Positions 46,820 through 55,855 are shown, counted from the first letter of the stretch. The stretch is 64,000 bases of DNA from Gemmatimonadota bacterium (GCA_016720805.1 JADKJZ010000001.1:372001-436000), one strand, 5' to 3'. The notes: generated from the sequence alone by a model not told the origin. A program made the numbers and translations.

Positions 46820-47046
46820 CCGAAGAGCGGAGCGGTCGATACTCGCTTCAGTCGGCGGTCAGGCCGCTCTTGTTGAATTAATCGGTACCGCCCTTCGCCA
46901 TGGCTGCTGGAAGTTTCGCGACCCGCCCCCCGGGTCCCTTGCGTGGCCAGGTCCCCTGTCCCACAATGCTCTGCATTTTTCAGCGCCGTCCCCCGTTCGT
47001 TGCGACGATTCAATCGAACGGCTCGGCGACGACCCAAGGATGAGCG

Positions 47047-47274
47047 ATGCCCGCGCTGGAGTTGGTCGACGTCCCGGAGTCTCTGATCGAACGCCTCACA
47101 GCCCTCGCTGTCGCGAGCAATCGTGGCGTGAACGAGGAGGCGGTCGCTGCACTCGAGCAGTGGGGGGAGACGACTGCACTCCTGTCGCGGCTTCGGGAGC
47201 GTCGTGCGCAGCTCCACGTGCGGCCGCTGACCGACGAGGAGTTTCGTCGGATGAAGAACTACGGCCGGCGCTAG
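47047..47274 (+). CDS. Ribbon-helix-helix antitoxin-like protein, copy a
   Basis: A 75-residue protein that resembles FitA/Arc-type ribbon-helix-helix antitoxins: LELVDVPESLIERLTALAVA for the strand and first helix, NRGVNEEAVAALEQW for the second helix. The C-terminal tail RAQLHVRPLTDEEFRRMKNY would neutralise a toxin in a complete pair. No toxin gene is adjacent, so it is an orphan. A weak ribosome site AAGGATGAG precedes the ATG. It is nearly identical to the copy at 54049; the two sit in duplicated blocks. Confidence 0.68.
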   Translation: MPALELVDVPESLIERLTALAVASNRGVNEEAVAALEQWGETTALLSRLRERRAQLHVRPLTDEEFRRMKNYGRR

Positions 47275-47343
47275 CGCCCCATCACGCCACCCCGTGCGCT
47301 CGTACGCGCCGGGGCCCGCGCCACCCCGCCGCCACCTTGCGGC

Positions 47344-47393
47344 ATGCCCACCCTCCTCGCCGATCACAACCGCCCCCGCGAAGGTCTCTGGCG
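47344..47393 (+). pseudogene. radC 5' fragment
   Basis: MPTLLADHNRPREGLWR matches the first 17 residues of the RadC protein encoded at 54346 (MPTLLADHDRPRERLWR), with the same upstream context CCACCTTGCGGC. After residue 17 the similarity ends and unrelated sequence follows. It marks the breakpoint of the duplication. Confidence 0.75.
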
Positions 47394-47404
47394 CCGGAGC
47401 GAAA

Positions 47405-47686
47405 CGAGTAGCGTGGCCCTCGATCGGTGGCCTTTCCATTGGACACGATCTGACGATCTGGATCCGGGACTATCCGAGGATGGCCAATTCCCAAGTCCGA
47501 TGGGTCGGGTATCGGCTCGACGGAGGACCTGCCGGTGCGGTCGTTGCGTCATCGACAAATGAGAGTGGGTCGGGCTTGCAAATTCTGGGATTCGTATCTC
47601 GCGACACCGTGGTCGTGCTGCGAGCAGAGTCTGATGGCGCGCGATTCGTCGAGTTGAGGCAATTGAATGCGATCGCTGTTCCCTAG
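47405..47686 (+). pseudogene. Beta-propeller C-terminal fragment 1
   Basis: A reading frame without a start whose last 85 residues look like the end of a beta-propeller protein: GLSIGHDLTIWIRDYPRM, SQVRWVGYRLDGGPAG, LQILGFVSRDTVVVLRAESD and FVELRQL before the stop at 47686. The N-terminal part is unrelated to the propellers nearby. It is a decayed piece joined to the radC fragment. Confidence 0.5.
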
Positions 47687-47688
47687 GC

Positions 47689-47856
47689 GCGGTCCGGGAG
47701 CGGCGGCGCTATGTCCCGGGCCCGACGGGCACCGTGGTCGGCCGGGTGGCCGTGCCCGACAATGTTCGGATCGTGGTCGCCAATGCCACGCACATCTGGG
47801 GCATCGAGACCGATGCCGATGGGGTGCAGAGCGTGGTGAGGTATCGCGTGGGGTAG
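47689..47856 (+). pseudogene. Beta-propeller C-terminal fragment 2
   Basis: A second start-less piece right behind the first, in another frame: RYVPGPTGTVVGRVAVPDN, VRIVVANATHIWGIETDADG, VQSVVRYRVG before a stop at 47854-47856. This is the last blade of a different propeller paralogue. It ends 3 bp before the GWxTD gene. Confidence 0.5.
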
Positions 47857-47859
47857 GGA

Positions 47860-50202
47860 ATGCCTCAGCGGTACGGAGCTGATCGAAGCGGTCGCAAGGC
47901 GGCTTCGCTGCGTCCGGAGGTGGGCGCCACCAGCTTCCGGAACGCCGGGATCGGGGTGATACTGGGAGAGTTGCCCGCCTCGCCTCCGACCCGGGAGCTC
48001 CCCCTGACGAGCCTGAGTCACGCCCTCCAGCGCGCGCTGCCGTTCCTCGTCGCGTTCACCGTCGGCGCGGCCCGGCCGCTCGCCTCTCAGGCGCTCGCGA
48101 CTCCAGCCTCGGCGGGCTGTGCGGCGATCATGTCGCTCTCGTCGAGCGAACTCCTCGAGCGAGAACGCCTCGTCAACTTCGACCGCCGGCTGCGCGAATC
48201 GACGCCGTCCTATTGGCGTGAACTCGGCTGCATTCGGCAGGCGCTCGATCGTGCCGGCCACAAGGGTCGCGAAGGGGCGCTGATGATCGCCGGGACGAGC
48301 TGGCATCAGGGTGCGATCAATGCCTACCTCCAGGCGCTGCGCACCGGACCCACGGATTCGCTCACGCTGACGCTCCTGGGCCAGGTCGTCCTCGACGACT
48401 GGTACGCCGACTCACTCGGCGCGATCGGCCGCGCACTGCTCCTTGGAGCGCAGGGCGGCGTGCTTGACCGTGATGCGCTCCGTGCCTGCTCCGTGGCCGC
48501 CTTCTGGGCCGGTGATCGGCCGACGGCTCGCGGTTGTGGCGAGGCGGGCCTCGCGAGTGGTCGGGACTCCACCTTCCACCAGCTCGCGGTGGCACGCGCC
48601 GCCGCTGGGGCAGGGGACACCGTGACCACCAGCCGCGCGTTCGGTGCGGCCGCACGCGCGGTGCGCACTGCCGAGGACTGGGAGCTGCTCAGGTCGCAAT
48701 TGCAGTGGTTCCTCACACCGGCGGAGCAGGCACGCGTGGACTCGGCGGCTGGGGATCGGCGGGCGCGATTGGTTACCGATGTGATCGCCAGTCGGGATGT
48801 CCGCGATGGCCGCCCCTCGGGCGCCAGGGCCGTGGAGCACTTTCGCCGGCTGGACTATGCCACGGCGCACTTCGCGCTGCAGATGCCGAAGTCCCAACGC
48901 GAGCGCATCCGGACCTTGCCCGCCACCGTCATCATCCCCGACAGTATCGCCGACCGCTTGCGCACGGAGCGGATCAGAGATGGTCTCCCCGGCGATGTGT
49001 ACGACCCGATCAGATATGGTCTCCCCGGCGATGTGTACAACCCGAATGATTCGTTTCCCCACAGTGTCCCGGCGCGCCCGCTACGCGAGTTCCCACGGTG
49101 GCAGGTCGATCTCGACGACCGCGGGGTCGTCTACCTCCGCTATGGGCAACCGGTCCAGCGCATTCCGCGGATCGGGAAGTTCACGATGCGAGAGGTGTGG
49201 TTGTACCTGATCGATGACAAGAAACTGTTGGTGCACTTCGAGAGCGAGGCGTTCACGGGGACCCTCGAGGCGACCCGTCTCGTCACCGGCGTCCTCGGGG
49301 ACTACCTCTGCGACGTGGATGTGCGGCGCTGTCAGGAAACGGCGGAGGCGGTGCAGGGGAGGCTCAAGCCGGAAAACCTCGAGACCATCCGGGGTCAGGA
49401 CCGCGAATTTCTCGCGACAGCCACCACCAAGGACAACAACTCGAGCCAGCCGAGGAACCAGCTGCGGGTGATGGCGAACGCGTATGCACTTTGGCGGCCG
49501 AGCACGGGGCAACCCGTCACCGTCATTCCGTACGCGGTCCGATTGTCGGACATGGCGACGTTGCCGGGCGACTCGTTGCTGCAGCCGGTCCGCGTGGCGG
49601 CGCAGAGCTGGGACGGCACGGCCGCGGTGCGCTTCGACTCCACCATCACCCGTCGAGTCCGGAAGCCCGCCGGTGCGGGCAGGGATGCGTACCTGACCGG
49701 GGTGATGGCATTGCCCGGGACTTCGGGATTGTCGGCGTGGAGCGTTGTCCTCTCCCAGGGGCCGGACCACGGCGGCCGCTACTACGAGGAGCAGCACGCG
49801 CCGCTCGCGACAGGCCCACTGGTGCTCAGCGACGTCGTCCTCGGCGCCCCGTCGCAGAAGCTCAACTGGGAGGATGGTGAGCTGGTGCTGCCCCTGGTCC
49901 CGCTGCAGGGATTCAACCAGAAGGAACCGGTGGCGCTCTACGTCCAGGCGCGGTCGGCCGTCTCCCGAGCCGATGGCGTGGCCGTTGAGGTCGTCATTGC
50001 CCGACCCTCAGTTCCCGGGAAGGAACGCAAGGTCGAGCTCACCGTTGGCTTCAAGCGTGCGCTTGGGGCCGGGCTGAACGAGCTCCAACAGGAGGTCGAC
50101 ATTTCGCGCCTGGATCCCGGCGAGTACGTGCTGGAGGTCGCCGTGCGGCACGCTGCCACGGGAGCGAGTGACCGGCGGAGTGCGCGTCTGGTGGTGCGGT
50201 AG
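47860..50202 (+). CDS. Exported GWxTD-domain protein, copy 1
   Basis: A large exported protein (up to 780 residues) with the GWxTD-type C-terminal half: WQVDLDDRGVVYLRYGQPVQ, EVWLYLIDDKKLLVHFESEA, and a beta-sandwich end LNELQQEVDISRLDPGEYVLE. The N-terminal half is helical and TPR-like (YLQALRTGPTDSLTLTLLGQ). The start is uncertain: the ATG at 47860 adds about 35 doubtful residues, and the signal-like stretch LPFLVAFTVGAARPLASQ is better placed if translation starts near 47956. Function is unknown. It is a tandem paralogue of the gene at 50303. It carries a 36-bp in-frame duplication. Confidence 0.75.
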   Translation: MPQRYGADRSGRKAASLRPEVGATSFRNAGIGVILGELPASPPTRELPLTSLSHALQRALPFLVAFTVGAARPLASQALATPASAGCAAIMSLSSSELLERERLVNFDRRLRESTPSYWRELGCIRQALDRAGHKGREGALMIAGTSWHQGAINAYLQALRTGPTDSLTLTLLGQVVLDDWYADSLGAIGRALLLGAQGGVLDRDALRACSVAAFWAGDRPTARGCGEAGLASGRDSTFHQLAVARAAAGAGDTVTTSRAFGAAARAVRTAEDWELLRSQLQWFLTPAEQARVDSAAGDRRARLVTDVIASRDVRDGRPSGARAVEHFRRLDYATAHFALQMPKSQRERIRTLPATVIIPDSIADRLRTERIRDGLPGDVYDPIRYGLPGDVYNPNDSFPHSVPARPLREFPRWQVDLDDRGVVYLRYGQPVQRIPRIGKFTMREVWLYLIDDKKLLVHFESEAFTGTLEATRLVTGVLGDYLCDVDVRRCQETAEAVQGRLKPENLETIRGQDREFLATATTKDNNSSQPRNQLRVMANAYALWRPSTGQPVTVIPYAVRLSDMATLPGDSLLQPVRVAAQSWDGTAAVRFDSTITRRVRKPAGAGRDAYLTGVMALPGTSGLSAWSVVLSQGPDHGGRYYEEQHAPLATGPLVLSDVVLGAPSQKLNWEDGELVLPLVPLQGFNQKEPVALYVQARSAVSRADGVAVEVVIARPSVPGKERKVELTVGFKRALGAGLNELQQEVDISRLDPGEYVLEVAVRHAATGASDRRSARLVVR
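48972..49043 (+). repeat. In-frame 36-bp tandem duplication inside GWxTD copy 1
   Basis: Two 36-bp units (48972-49007 and 49008-49043) differ at only 2 positions and encode IRDGLPGDVYDP and IRYGLPGDVYNP. The paralogue at 50303 has one such segment. The duplication is recent and keeps the frame. Confidence 0.9.
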
Positions 50203-50371
50203 CGACCTTCAGCGCGGCTGCGAAGCACCGCGTGTCGCTCCCAAGAGGTCATCCTCTCTCAATCGTTCTGTGCCGAATCCACCGTACCCCTGAGGATCGA
50301 CGATGCGCACCGCCGCTCTCGGAATCACATGGTTGATGGTCACGATCATCGCCGTGCCTCCGCTGGCCAGC
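50203..50371 (+). repeat. Leader block shared with 52448-52616 (upstream region and signal peptide)
   Basis: The 100 bp before the GWxTD copy 2 start and the first about 69 bp of the gene match the region before and at the start of the propeller gene at 52548. The two share GCGAAGCACCGCGTGTCG, CCACCGTACCC and GAGGATCGACGATGCGCAC, and their signal peptides are near identical (MRTAALGITWLMVTIIAVPP and MRTAPLGISWLMVTLIAVPP). Confidence 0.9.
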
Positions 50372-52447
50372 CAGGCGCCCCCGACCCCGCCGTCGTCAGC
50401 CTGTGCGGCGCTCATGTCGCTCTCGTCGAGCGAACTCCTCGAGCGCGAGCGCCTCGCCACCTTCGACCGTCGGCAGCGCGAATCCACCCCGGGATTCTGG
50501 CGCGAGCTCGGCTGCATCCGTCGGGCGCTCGATCGTGCCGGCCACAAGGGTCGCGAAGGGGCGCTGATGATCGCCGGCACGAGCTGGCATCAGGGCGCGA
50601 TCAACGCCTACCTGCAGGGACTCCGAAGTGTCCCCACGGATTCGTTGACACTCAACGCTCTGGGTGCGTTGGTGCTCGACGATTGGTACGCCGACTCGCT
50701 GGGGGCGATCGGCCGTGCGCTTCTTCGCGGTGCCCAGGGCGGCGTCGTTGACCGTGACGCGCTCCGCGCCTGCACCGTCGCCGCTTTTTGGGCTCGGGAC
50801 CACGACACCGCGGCGGAATGTGCCCGGCGCGGCCTGACGAGTGGGTGGGATTCAACTTCCCACGCGCTGGCCCTCGCGCGTGTTGCCGCCGATCGGGGCG
50901 ACACGACTGCCACCTCCGCCGCATTCGACCTGGCCGCCGCCTCGGCGCGGAGCTCGGCGGACCGCGACGCGCTGCGATGGCACCTGCAGTGGTTTCTCTC
51001 GCCGGCGGAGCAACAAGCCCTCGATGCAGTGACAGGAGATACGTTCGTGCGCGGCGTCCGCGACGCACTGGCACGGCGCGATGTCCGTGATGGTCGGGCG
51101 CCTGGGGCGCGAGTGGTGGAGCACTTCCATCGATTGGAATACGCGGAGCAGCATTTCCCGATGCTGCGACCTCGAGCCGAGCGCGAACGGCTGCGCTCGC
51201 TCCCGGCAACGATCATCTTTCCGGATACGCTGATAGACCGACTCCGGCAGGACCGACTGCGGGACGGATTGAACGGCGACCTCTACAGCTTTAATACCAA
51301 GCGGCCGGCCCATGAAGTTCCCGCCCTCCCGTTTCGCGAGTATGCGCGCTGGCAGGTGGACCTCGATGATCGGGGAATCGTGTACCTGCGGTACGGTGCC
51401 CCGGCGCGGCGCATCCCTCGGATTGGCCTCTTCTTCGCACGTGAGGTCTGGTTGTACTGGATCGATGGCGAGAAGCTGCTGGTGCACTTCGAGGCCGAGG
51501 CGTTCAGTGGCTCGCTTGAGGCTACCCGCTTGGTCACAGGCGTGCTCGGCGACTACCTGTGTGACGTTGATGTGCGACGGTGTTTGCTCGTGCAGAAGTC
51601 TGGTGGGGTCGATCCGGAGGATGTTGCTGGGGTGAAGGCTCAGGACCGCGAGTTCATGGCGACCGCCACGACGAAGGACGACAACTCTGTCCGTGCCGAT
51701 AAGAGCGTCCGCCTCCTCGCCAGCGCCTACGCACTCTGGCAGCCGCGGAGCGGTGCCCGCGTGACGGTGATCCCCTACGCGATTCGCCTCCGCGACCTCG
51801 GCAAACTGCCGGGGGACTCCCTGCTCGTTCCGCTCACGCTTCAGGCCCGCAGTTGGGATGGTGCGGCCGGGGTCGGCCGTGACACCACGGTCGTCCGTCG
51901 GCTGCGAGCGCCACGGAACGCAGGCGGCGATGACTACCTGACTGGCGCCATCACGCTACCGGGGAGCGCGGGCGTCTCCGCTTGGAGTCTCGTCGTCAGT
52001 CAGGGCGAGGAACGCGCGGGCCGCTACTACGACGAGCACCACGAGCCGCTTGCGATGGGTCCGATGGTGCTCAGCGATGTCGTCCTGGGCGCCTCATCGC
52101 AGAAGCTCAGTTGGCAGGATGGCGCGGTGGCCATTCCGCTGGCGCCGCTCCAAGGCTTTCAGCGGAACGAGCCGGTGGCCCTCTACGTCCAGGTGCACTC
52201 CACCGTCGCGCGCACCGACGGTGTGGCGTTCGAGGTGGCGATCGCGAGGCCGGCCGCTCCGGGTAGGGAACGCAAGGTCGAGTTGACGGTCGGGTTCACG
52301 CGCGCGCTCACGGCGGGACTGAATGAGCTGCAGCAGGAAGTCGACATCTCTCGGCTCGACTCGGGCGAGTACCAGCTGGAGATCACGGTGCGGCATGCCG
52401 CCACCGGAGCGAGCGACCGGCGGAGTGCGTGGCTAGTGGTGCGGTAG
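50303..52447 (+). CDS. Exported GWxTD-domain protein, copy 2
   Basis: A 714-residue paralogue of the previous gene, with a clean signal peptide MRTAALGITWLMVTIIAVPP. The helical N-half matches (LMSLSSSELLERERLATFDR, ALMIAGTSWHQGAINAYLQG), and so does the GWxTD-type half (WQVDLDDRGIVYLRYGAPAR, EVWLYWIDGEKLLVHFEAEA). The C-terminal beta domain ends DISRLDSGEYQLEITVRHAA. The start is well supported by GAGG at 50291-50294. Its upstream region and signal peptide are copied in front of the third propeller gene. The role is unknown; secretion to the periplasm or outer membrane is likely. Confidence 0.82.
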   Translation: MRTAALGITWLMVTIIAVPPLASQAPPTPPSSACAALMSLSSSELLERERLATFDRRQRESTPGFWRELGCIRRALDRAGHKGREGALMIAGTSWHQGAINAYLQGLRSVPTDSLTLNALGALVLDDWYADSLGAIGRALLRGAQGGVVDRDALRACTVAAFWARDHDTAAECARRGLTSGWDSTSHALALARVAADRGDTTATSAAFDLAAASARSSADRDALRWHLQWFLSPAEQQALDAVTGDTFVRGVRDALARRDVRDGRAPGARVVEHFHRLEYAEQHFPMLRPRAERERLRSLPATIIFPDTLIDRLRQDRLRDGLNGDLYSFNTKRPAHEVPALPFREYARWQVDLDDRGIVYLRYGAPARRIPRIGLFFAREVWLYWIDGEKLLVHFEAEAFSGSLEATRLVTGVLGDYLCDVDVRRCLLVQKSGGVDPEDVAGVKAQDREFMATATTKDDNSVRADKSVRLLASAYALWQPRSGARVTVIPYAIRLRDLGKLPGDSLLVPLTLQARSWDGAAGVGRDTTVVRRLRAPRNAGGDDYLTGAITLPGSAGVSAWSLVVSQGEERAGRYYDEHHEPLAMGPMVLSDVVLGASSQKLSWQDGAVAIPLAPLQGFQRNEPVALYVQVHSTVARTDGVAFEVAIARPAAPGRERKVELTVGFTRALTAGLNELQQEVDISRLDSGEYQLEITVRHAATGASDRRSAWLVVR

Positions 52448-52616
52448 CGACCTCTATCGCGGCTGCGAAGCACCGCGTGTCGTTCCCCGATGGTCACGAT
52501 TTCTCAATCGCTCTGTGCCAAATCCACCGTACCCGTGAGGATCGACGATGCGCACTGCCCCTCTCGGAATCTCATGGTTGATGGTCACGCTCATCGCCGT
52601 GCCTCCGGTGGCTAGC
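52448..52616 (+). repeat. Leader block shared with 50203-50371, now in front of a propeller gene
   Basis: The same leader as before GWxTD copy 2, here joined to the propeller mature sequence right after the signal-peptide end (VASQGTAPRPIIL compared with LASQAPP). The switch of downstream sequence lies at about residue 24 of both proteins. Confidence 0.88.
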
Positions 52617-53672
52617 CAGGGAACTGCCCCACGTCCAATCATCCTCACCACCCCCACCTGCGCCACCTGCCGCGTCGAACTCACCGCGGTCGGCAAGCTC
52701 GGCGGCGACGGCGGCCCGATTGACGATGCCAAAGGGTTCGGCGCGCTGAAGGCGATCAACGACACCCTGATCGTTGTGACCCCCGCGCGGCCGCTCGGTG
52801 TCTGGGGCGTGCACCCGTCAGGGCGGATCATCTGGCGCAGCGGGCGACAGGGCGCCGGGCCCGGCGAATTCCAACGAGCCGATCGGATCGGCCTGCTCCC
52901 AGGCGACTCGATCGTGATCTGGGATCAGGAACTCGCGCGGCTGACGCTCCTCACCAAGAGTGGCCGCCTCGTCCGCAGTGAACGCGTCTCCGGGGCCGCG
53001 CAGGTCTTCGTGCCGACGTCGAGCAATGGCGGCTTCGCGATGGGGAGGCTCGTCAAGCCGGCGCCAGGGAGCAAGGCGCCGCCACTCCCGGTGCACCGCG
53101 TACGGCGTGACTCCGTGCTCAGCAGCTTCGGCAGCGCGAACGCCACCAAGGACCCGGGGGACCCGTTCCGCTTCAATCGGATCGTCCTGCCGTACCAGGG
53201 CGGAGCGGTTGTCATTCCGCGCGTCTATCAACTGGCGGTCGAGATCTACGATCGTCGCGACCAGCTCACCACACGCTTTGAACGCGTGGCGAAGTGGTTT
53301 CCCGTCTCCGAGAGCTTTGTCGCCGGCAGCCCCACCACGCCGCCGACGCCGATTGTGTACGATGCCTGGGTCGATGATCAGGATCTCCTCTGGCTGCTGA
53401 TCCAGCGCGCCGCGCCGACGTGGGCACAAGCGTTCAGCAAGGAAGCGACCGCCGGGGAAGGGGGGCGCAAGGTACGGCGCATCGAGAACTACGCGCTCTA
53501 CACCGAGGGGGTGATTGAGGTGATCGACCTCAAGAAGCGCCAGCTGCTCGTGTCGCAGCAGGTGCCTCAGCAGGTGGCCTATGCGCTTGGGCGAAACATG
53601 ATCGCCTCGAAGCAGGAGACGGCCGACGGCGATCGTTTCCTGGTGCTGCACCGGGCGACGTTGCGGCGGTAG
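52548..53672 (+). CDS. Exported 6-bladed beta-propeller protein, copy 3
   Basis: A 374-residue paralogue of the protein at 45695, with nearly identical blades (RQGAGPGEFQRADRIGLLPG, SFGSANATKDPGDPFRFNRI, PTPIVYDAWVDDQDLLWLLI). Its signal peptide MRTAPLGISWLMVTLIAVPP is not that of copy 2; it is the signal of the GWxTD gene at 50303. It appears to be a recombinant: leader from the GWxTD gene, mature part from a propeller gene. The downstream block with the RHH and radC genes matches the block behind copy 2. Confidence 0.85.
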   Translation: MRTAPLGISWLMVTLIAVPPVASQGTAPRPIILTTPTCATCRVELTAVGKLGGDGGPIDDAKGFGALKAINDTLIVVTPARPLGVWGVHPSGRIIWRSGRQGAGPGEFQRADRIGLLPGDSIVIWDQELARLTLLTKSGRLVRSERVSGAAQVFVPTSSNGGFAMGRLVKPAPGSKAPPLPVHRVRRDSVLSSFGSANATKDPGDPFRFNRIVLPYQGGAVVIPRVYQLAVEIYDRRDQLTTRFERVAKWFPVSESFVAGSPTTPPTPIVYDAWVDDQDLLWLLIQRAAPTWAQAFSKEATAGEGGRKVRRIENYALYTEGVIEVIDLKKRQLLVSQQVPQQVAYALGRNMIASKQETADGDRFLVLHRATLRR

Positions 53673-53828
53673 CGGAAGAGCGGGGCGTTCGGCATTTGGT
53701 GTTGGCGGTGGTCAGATCGCCCTTGACCGCATTAATCGGTACCGCACTGCGCCATCAACGCTGGAGATTCTGCCACCCGCCTCCCCAATGCCTTGCGTAC
53801 GCGCACTCCCCGTCACACAATGCTCGGC

Positions 53829-53948
53829 ATGAGGCAGCGTCGTTTCACCGTTCGACTCGACGAGTCGCTCGCCGAGCGCCTCGCAGCCGCTGCGAAGCGA
53901 CTTCGTACCAGTCGCCAGGTCGCCGGCGAGGCCGCGCCGGACCTCTGA
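53829..53948 (+). CDS. Short ribbon-helix-helix protein, probably truncated
   Basis: A 39-residue frame MRQRRFTVRLDESLAERLAA then AAKRLRTSRQVAG. The first 30 residues match the CopG/Arc strand-helix-helix core, but it stops soon after the second helix, where family members usually go on for 10-40 residues. It is therefore a remnant or a very short DNA-binding protein. An ATG at 53820 adds three residues. No equivalent exists behind propeller copy 2, where this stretch is deleted. The next gene is the second RHH protein. Confidence 0.45.
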   Translation: MRQRRFTVRLDESLAERLAAAAKRLRTSRQVAGEAAPDL

Positions 53949-54048
53949 GGCGAGGTCACACACCCCGGGGGGGGGTCGCGCAGGCGTGTGGATTCCGGAT
54001 CGAGGAAGCGTGTCCGAGCGGTCTCTTGAAAGGAACCAAGGAGGTGCC

Positions 54049-54276
54049 ATGGTCACCCTGCAGATAGAAGGGGTCCCTGAATCCCTGATCGAACGCCTGA
54101 CCGCTCTCGCTGTCGCGAACAATCGCAGCGTGAGCGAGGAGGCGGTCGCTGCACTCGAGCAGTGGGTGGAGACGACTGCACTCCTGTCGCTGCTTCGGGA
54201 TCATCGCGCGCAGCTTCACGTGCCACCGTTGACCGACGAGGAGTTTCGTCGGATGAAGAACTACGGCCGCCGCTAA
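54049..54276 (+). CDS. Ribbon-helix-helix antitoxin-like protein, copy b
   Basis: A 75-residue orphan antitoxin-like protein. The strand-helix part is VTLQIEGVPESLIERLTALA and the second helix NRSVSEEAVAALEQWVE; the tail RAQLHVPPLTDEEFRRMKNY is conserved with copy a at 47047. AAGGAGGTGCC before the ATG at 54049 is a strong ribosome site, better than that of copy a, so this is likely the expressed copy. No toxin gene follows; radC starts 69 bp downstream. Confidence 0.72.
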   Translation: MVTLQIEGVPESLIERLTALAVANNRSVSEEAVAALEQWVETTALLSLLRDHRAQLHVPPLTDEEFRRMKNYGRR

Positions 54277-54345
54277 CGCCCCATCCCGTCCCCCCGCGCG
54301 CTCGTTCGCGCCGGGGGACGCGCCCCTCCGCCGCCACCTTGCGGC

Positions 54346-55020
54346 ATGCCCACCCTCCTCGCCGACCACGACCGCCCCCGCGAACGCCTCTGGCGCCTCG
54401 GCCCCGCCGCCCTCAATGCCCGCGAACTCCTCGCCATCCTCCTCGGCACCGGCTCCGGCGAACACGACGCCCTCGCCACCGCCGAGCAGCTGCTGCACGC
54501 CGCCGATGGCGGGCTGCGCCGCTTGGCCGCACGGCCCGGCGCCGAGCTGATGCAGACCGCTGGCGTCGGCGAGGCAAAGGCCGCCCGACTCCTCGCCGCC
54601 TTCGAACTCGCCGGTCGACTCGCCCGCGAGGCACGCCCAGCCGCGCCCCGCATCCGCGAACCCGCCGACGTCGCCCGGCTCGTCGGTGACCGGCTCCGCG
54701 ATCTCCCCGTCGAGGAGTTCCACCTGCTGGCGCTCGACACTCGGTCCCGCGTACTGCGCGACGTTCTCGTCACCCGAGGCCTTCTTGACTCGTCGCTGGT
54801 GCATCCGCGCGAGGTCTTCCGCGCGGCGATCGCCGAGGCGGCCGCGGGGATCATCCTGGTGCACAACCACCCGAGTGGCGATCCGACGCCGTCGCCCGAG
54901 GATCGCGCGGTGACGCGGCAGCTGGTCGCGGCGGGGCAGCTGCTCGATCTCCCCGTATACGACCATGTCATCATCGCCGGGGATCGGTTCACGAGCTTTG
55001 CGACGGCGGGCTTGCTCTAG
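54346..55020 (+). CDS. radC: RadC family JAMM-domain protein
   Basis: A 224-residue RadC/YicR protein. The N-terminal helix-hairpin-helix region (LMQTAGVGEAKAARLLAAFE) is followed by the JAMM metalloprotease-like domain with HNHPSGDPTPSPED at about residues 173-186, and a glutamate in the DLPVEEFHLLALD block. The true role is not settled; it is not a DNA-repair protein as named. The start MPTLLADHDRPRERLWRLG is shared by the fragment at 47344. It is the last gene of the duplicated module. A heptamer array follows its stop by 5 bp. Confidence 0.88.
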   Translation: MPTLLADHDRPRERLWRLGPAALNARELLAILLGTGSGEHDALATAEQLLHAADGGLRRLAARPGAELMQTAGVGEAKAARLLAAFELAGRLAREARPAAPRIREPADVARLVGDRLRDLPVEEFHLLALDTRSRVLRDVLVTRGLLDSSLVHPREVFRAAIAEAAAGIILVHNHPSGDPTPSPEDRAVTRQLVAAGQLLDLPVYDHVIIAGDRFTSFATAGLL

Positions 55021-55025
55021 GGGAC

Positions 55026-55053
55026 GATGATCGATGATCGATGGTCGATGATC
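55026..55053. repeat. Heptamer array GATGATC
   Basis: Four 7-bp units, GATGATC twice, GATGGTC, GATGATC, 5 bp after the radC stop. Each unit holds a TGA or a near match. No inverted right arm was found before the large repeat that follows. Confidence 0.85.
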
Positions 55054-55073
55054 GAGGGGGCGGCGAGGGGCGG

Positions 55074-55660
<587 letters not shown>

Positions 55661-55784
55661 GCTGGACGGTGGTCAACGACCCCGCCAGCGCCCTGCGACA
55701 GGGTACCGAGTGCAGCGACTTCGGAGGCCCCGCCGCCCTGCGGGGGCGGGGAAGAGCGGCAGCCTGGCCCAGCCGCGATCACGC

Positions 55785-55810
55785 AGGTCCCTCGCTGCGC
55801 TCGGGATGAC
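55785..55810. repeat. AGGTCC-GGATGAC intergenic repeat
   Basis: AGGTCCCTCG, six bases, then CGGGATGAC. The same ends are found at 21721-21764 and 58118-58141 with different centres. All three lie in gaps next to heptamer arrays. Similar motifs are frequent in some soil and sediment genomes; no transposase is linked to them here. Confidence 0.75.
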
Positions 55811-55855
55811 AGTGCCAGTCGTTGACGCCGCGCCCGGGCCCCGCCATTGTCAGGC

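Noticed and set aside
47860..47955. First 32 codons of GWxTD copy 1 as a true N-terminal domain
   Set aside because: The stretch has no counterpart in the paralogue and precedes a signal-like segment; a start near 47956 is more likely, though unproven.
45695..54390. Transposon or integrative element carrying the duplicated modules
   Set aside because: No transposase, integrase, terminal inverted repeats or target duplications could be found at the borders; homologous or slipped duplication explains it better.
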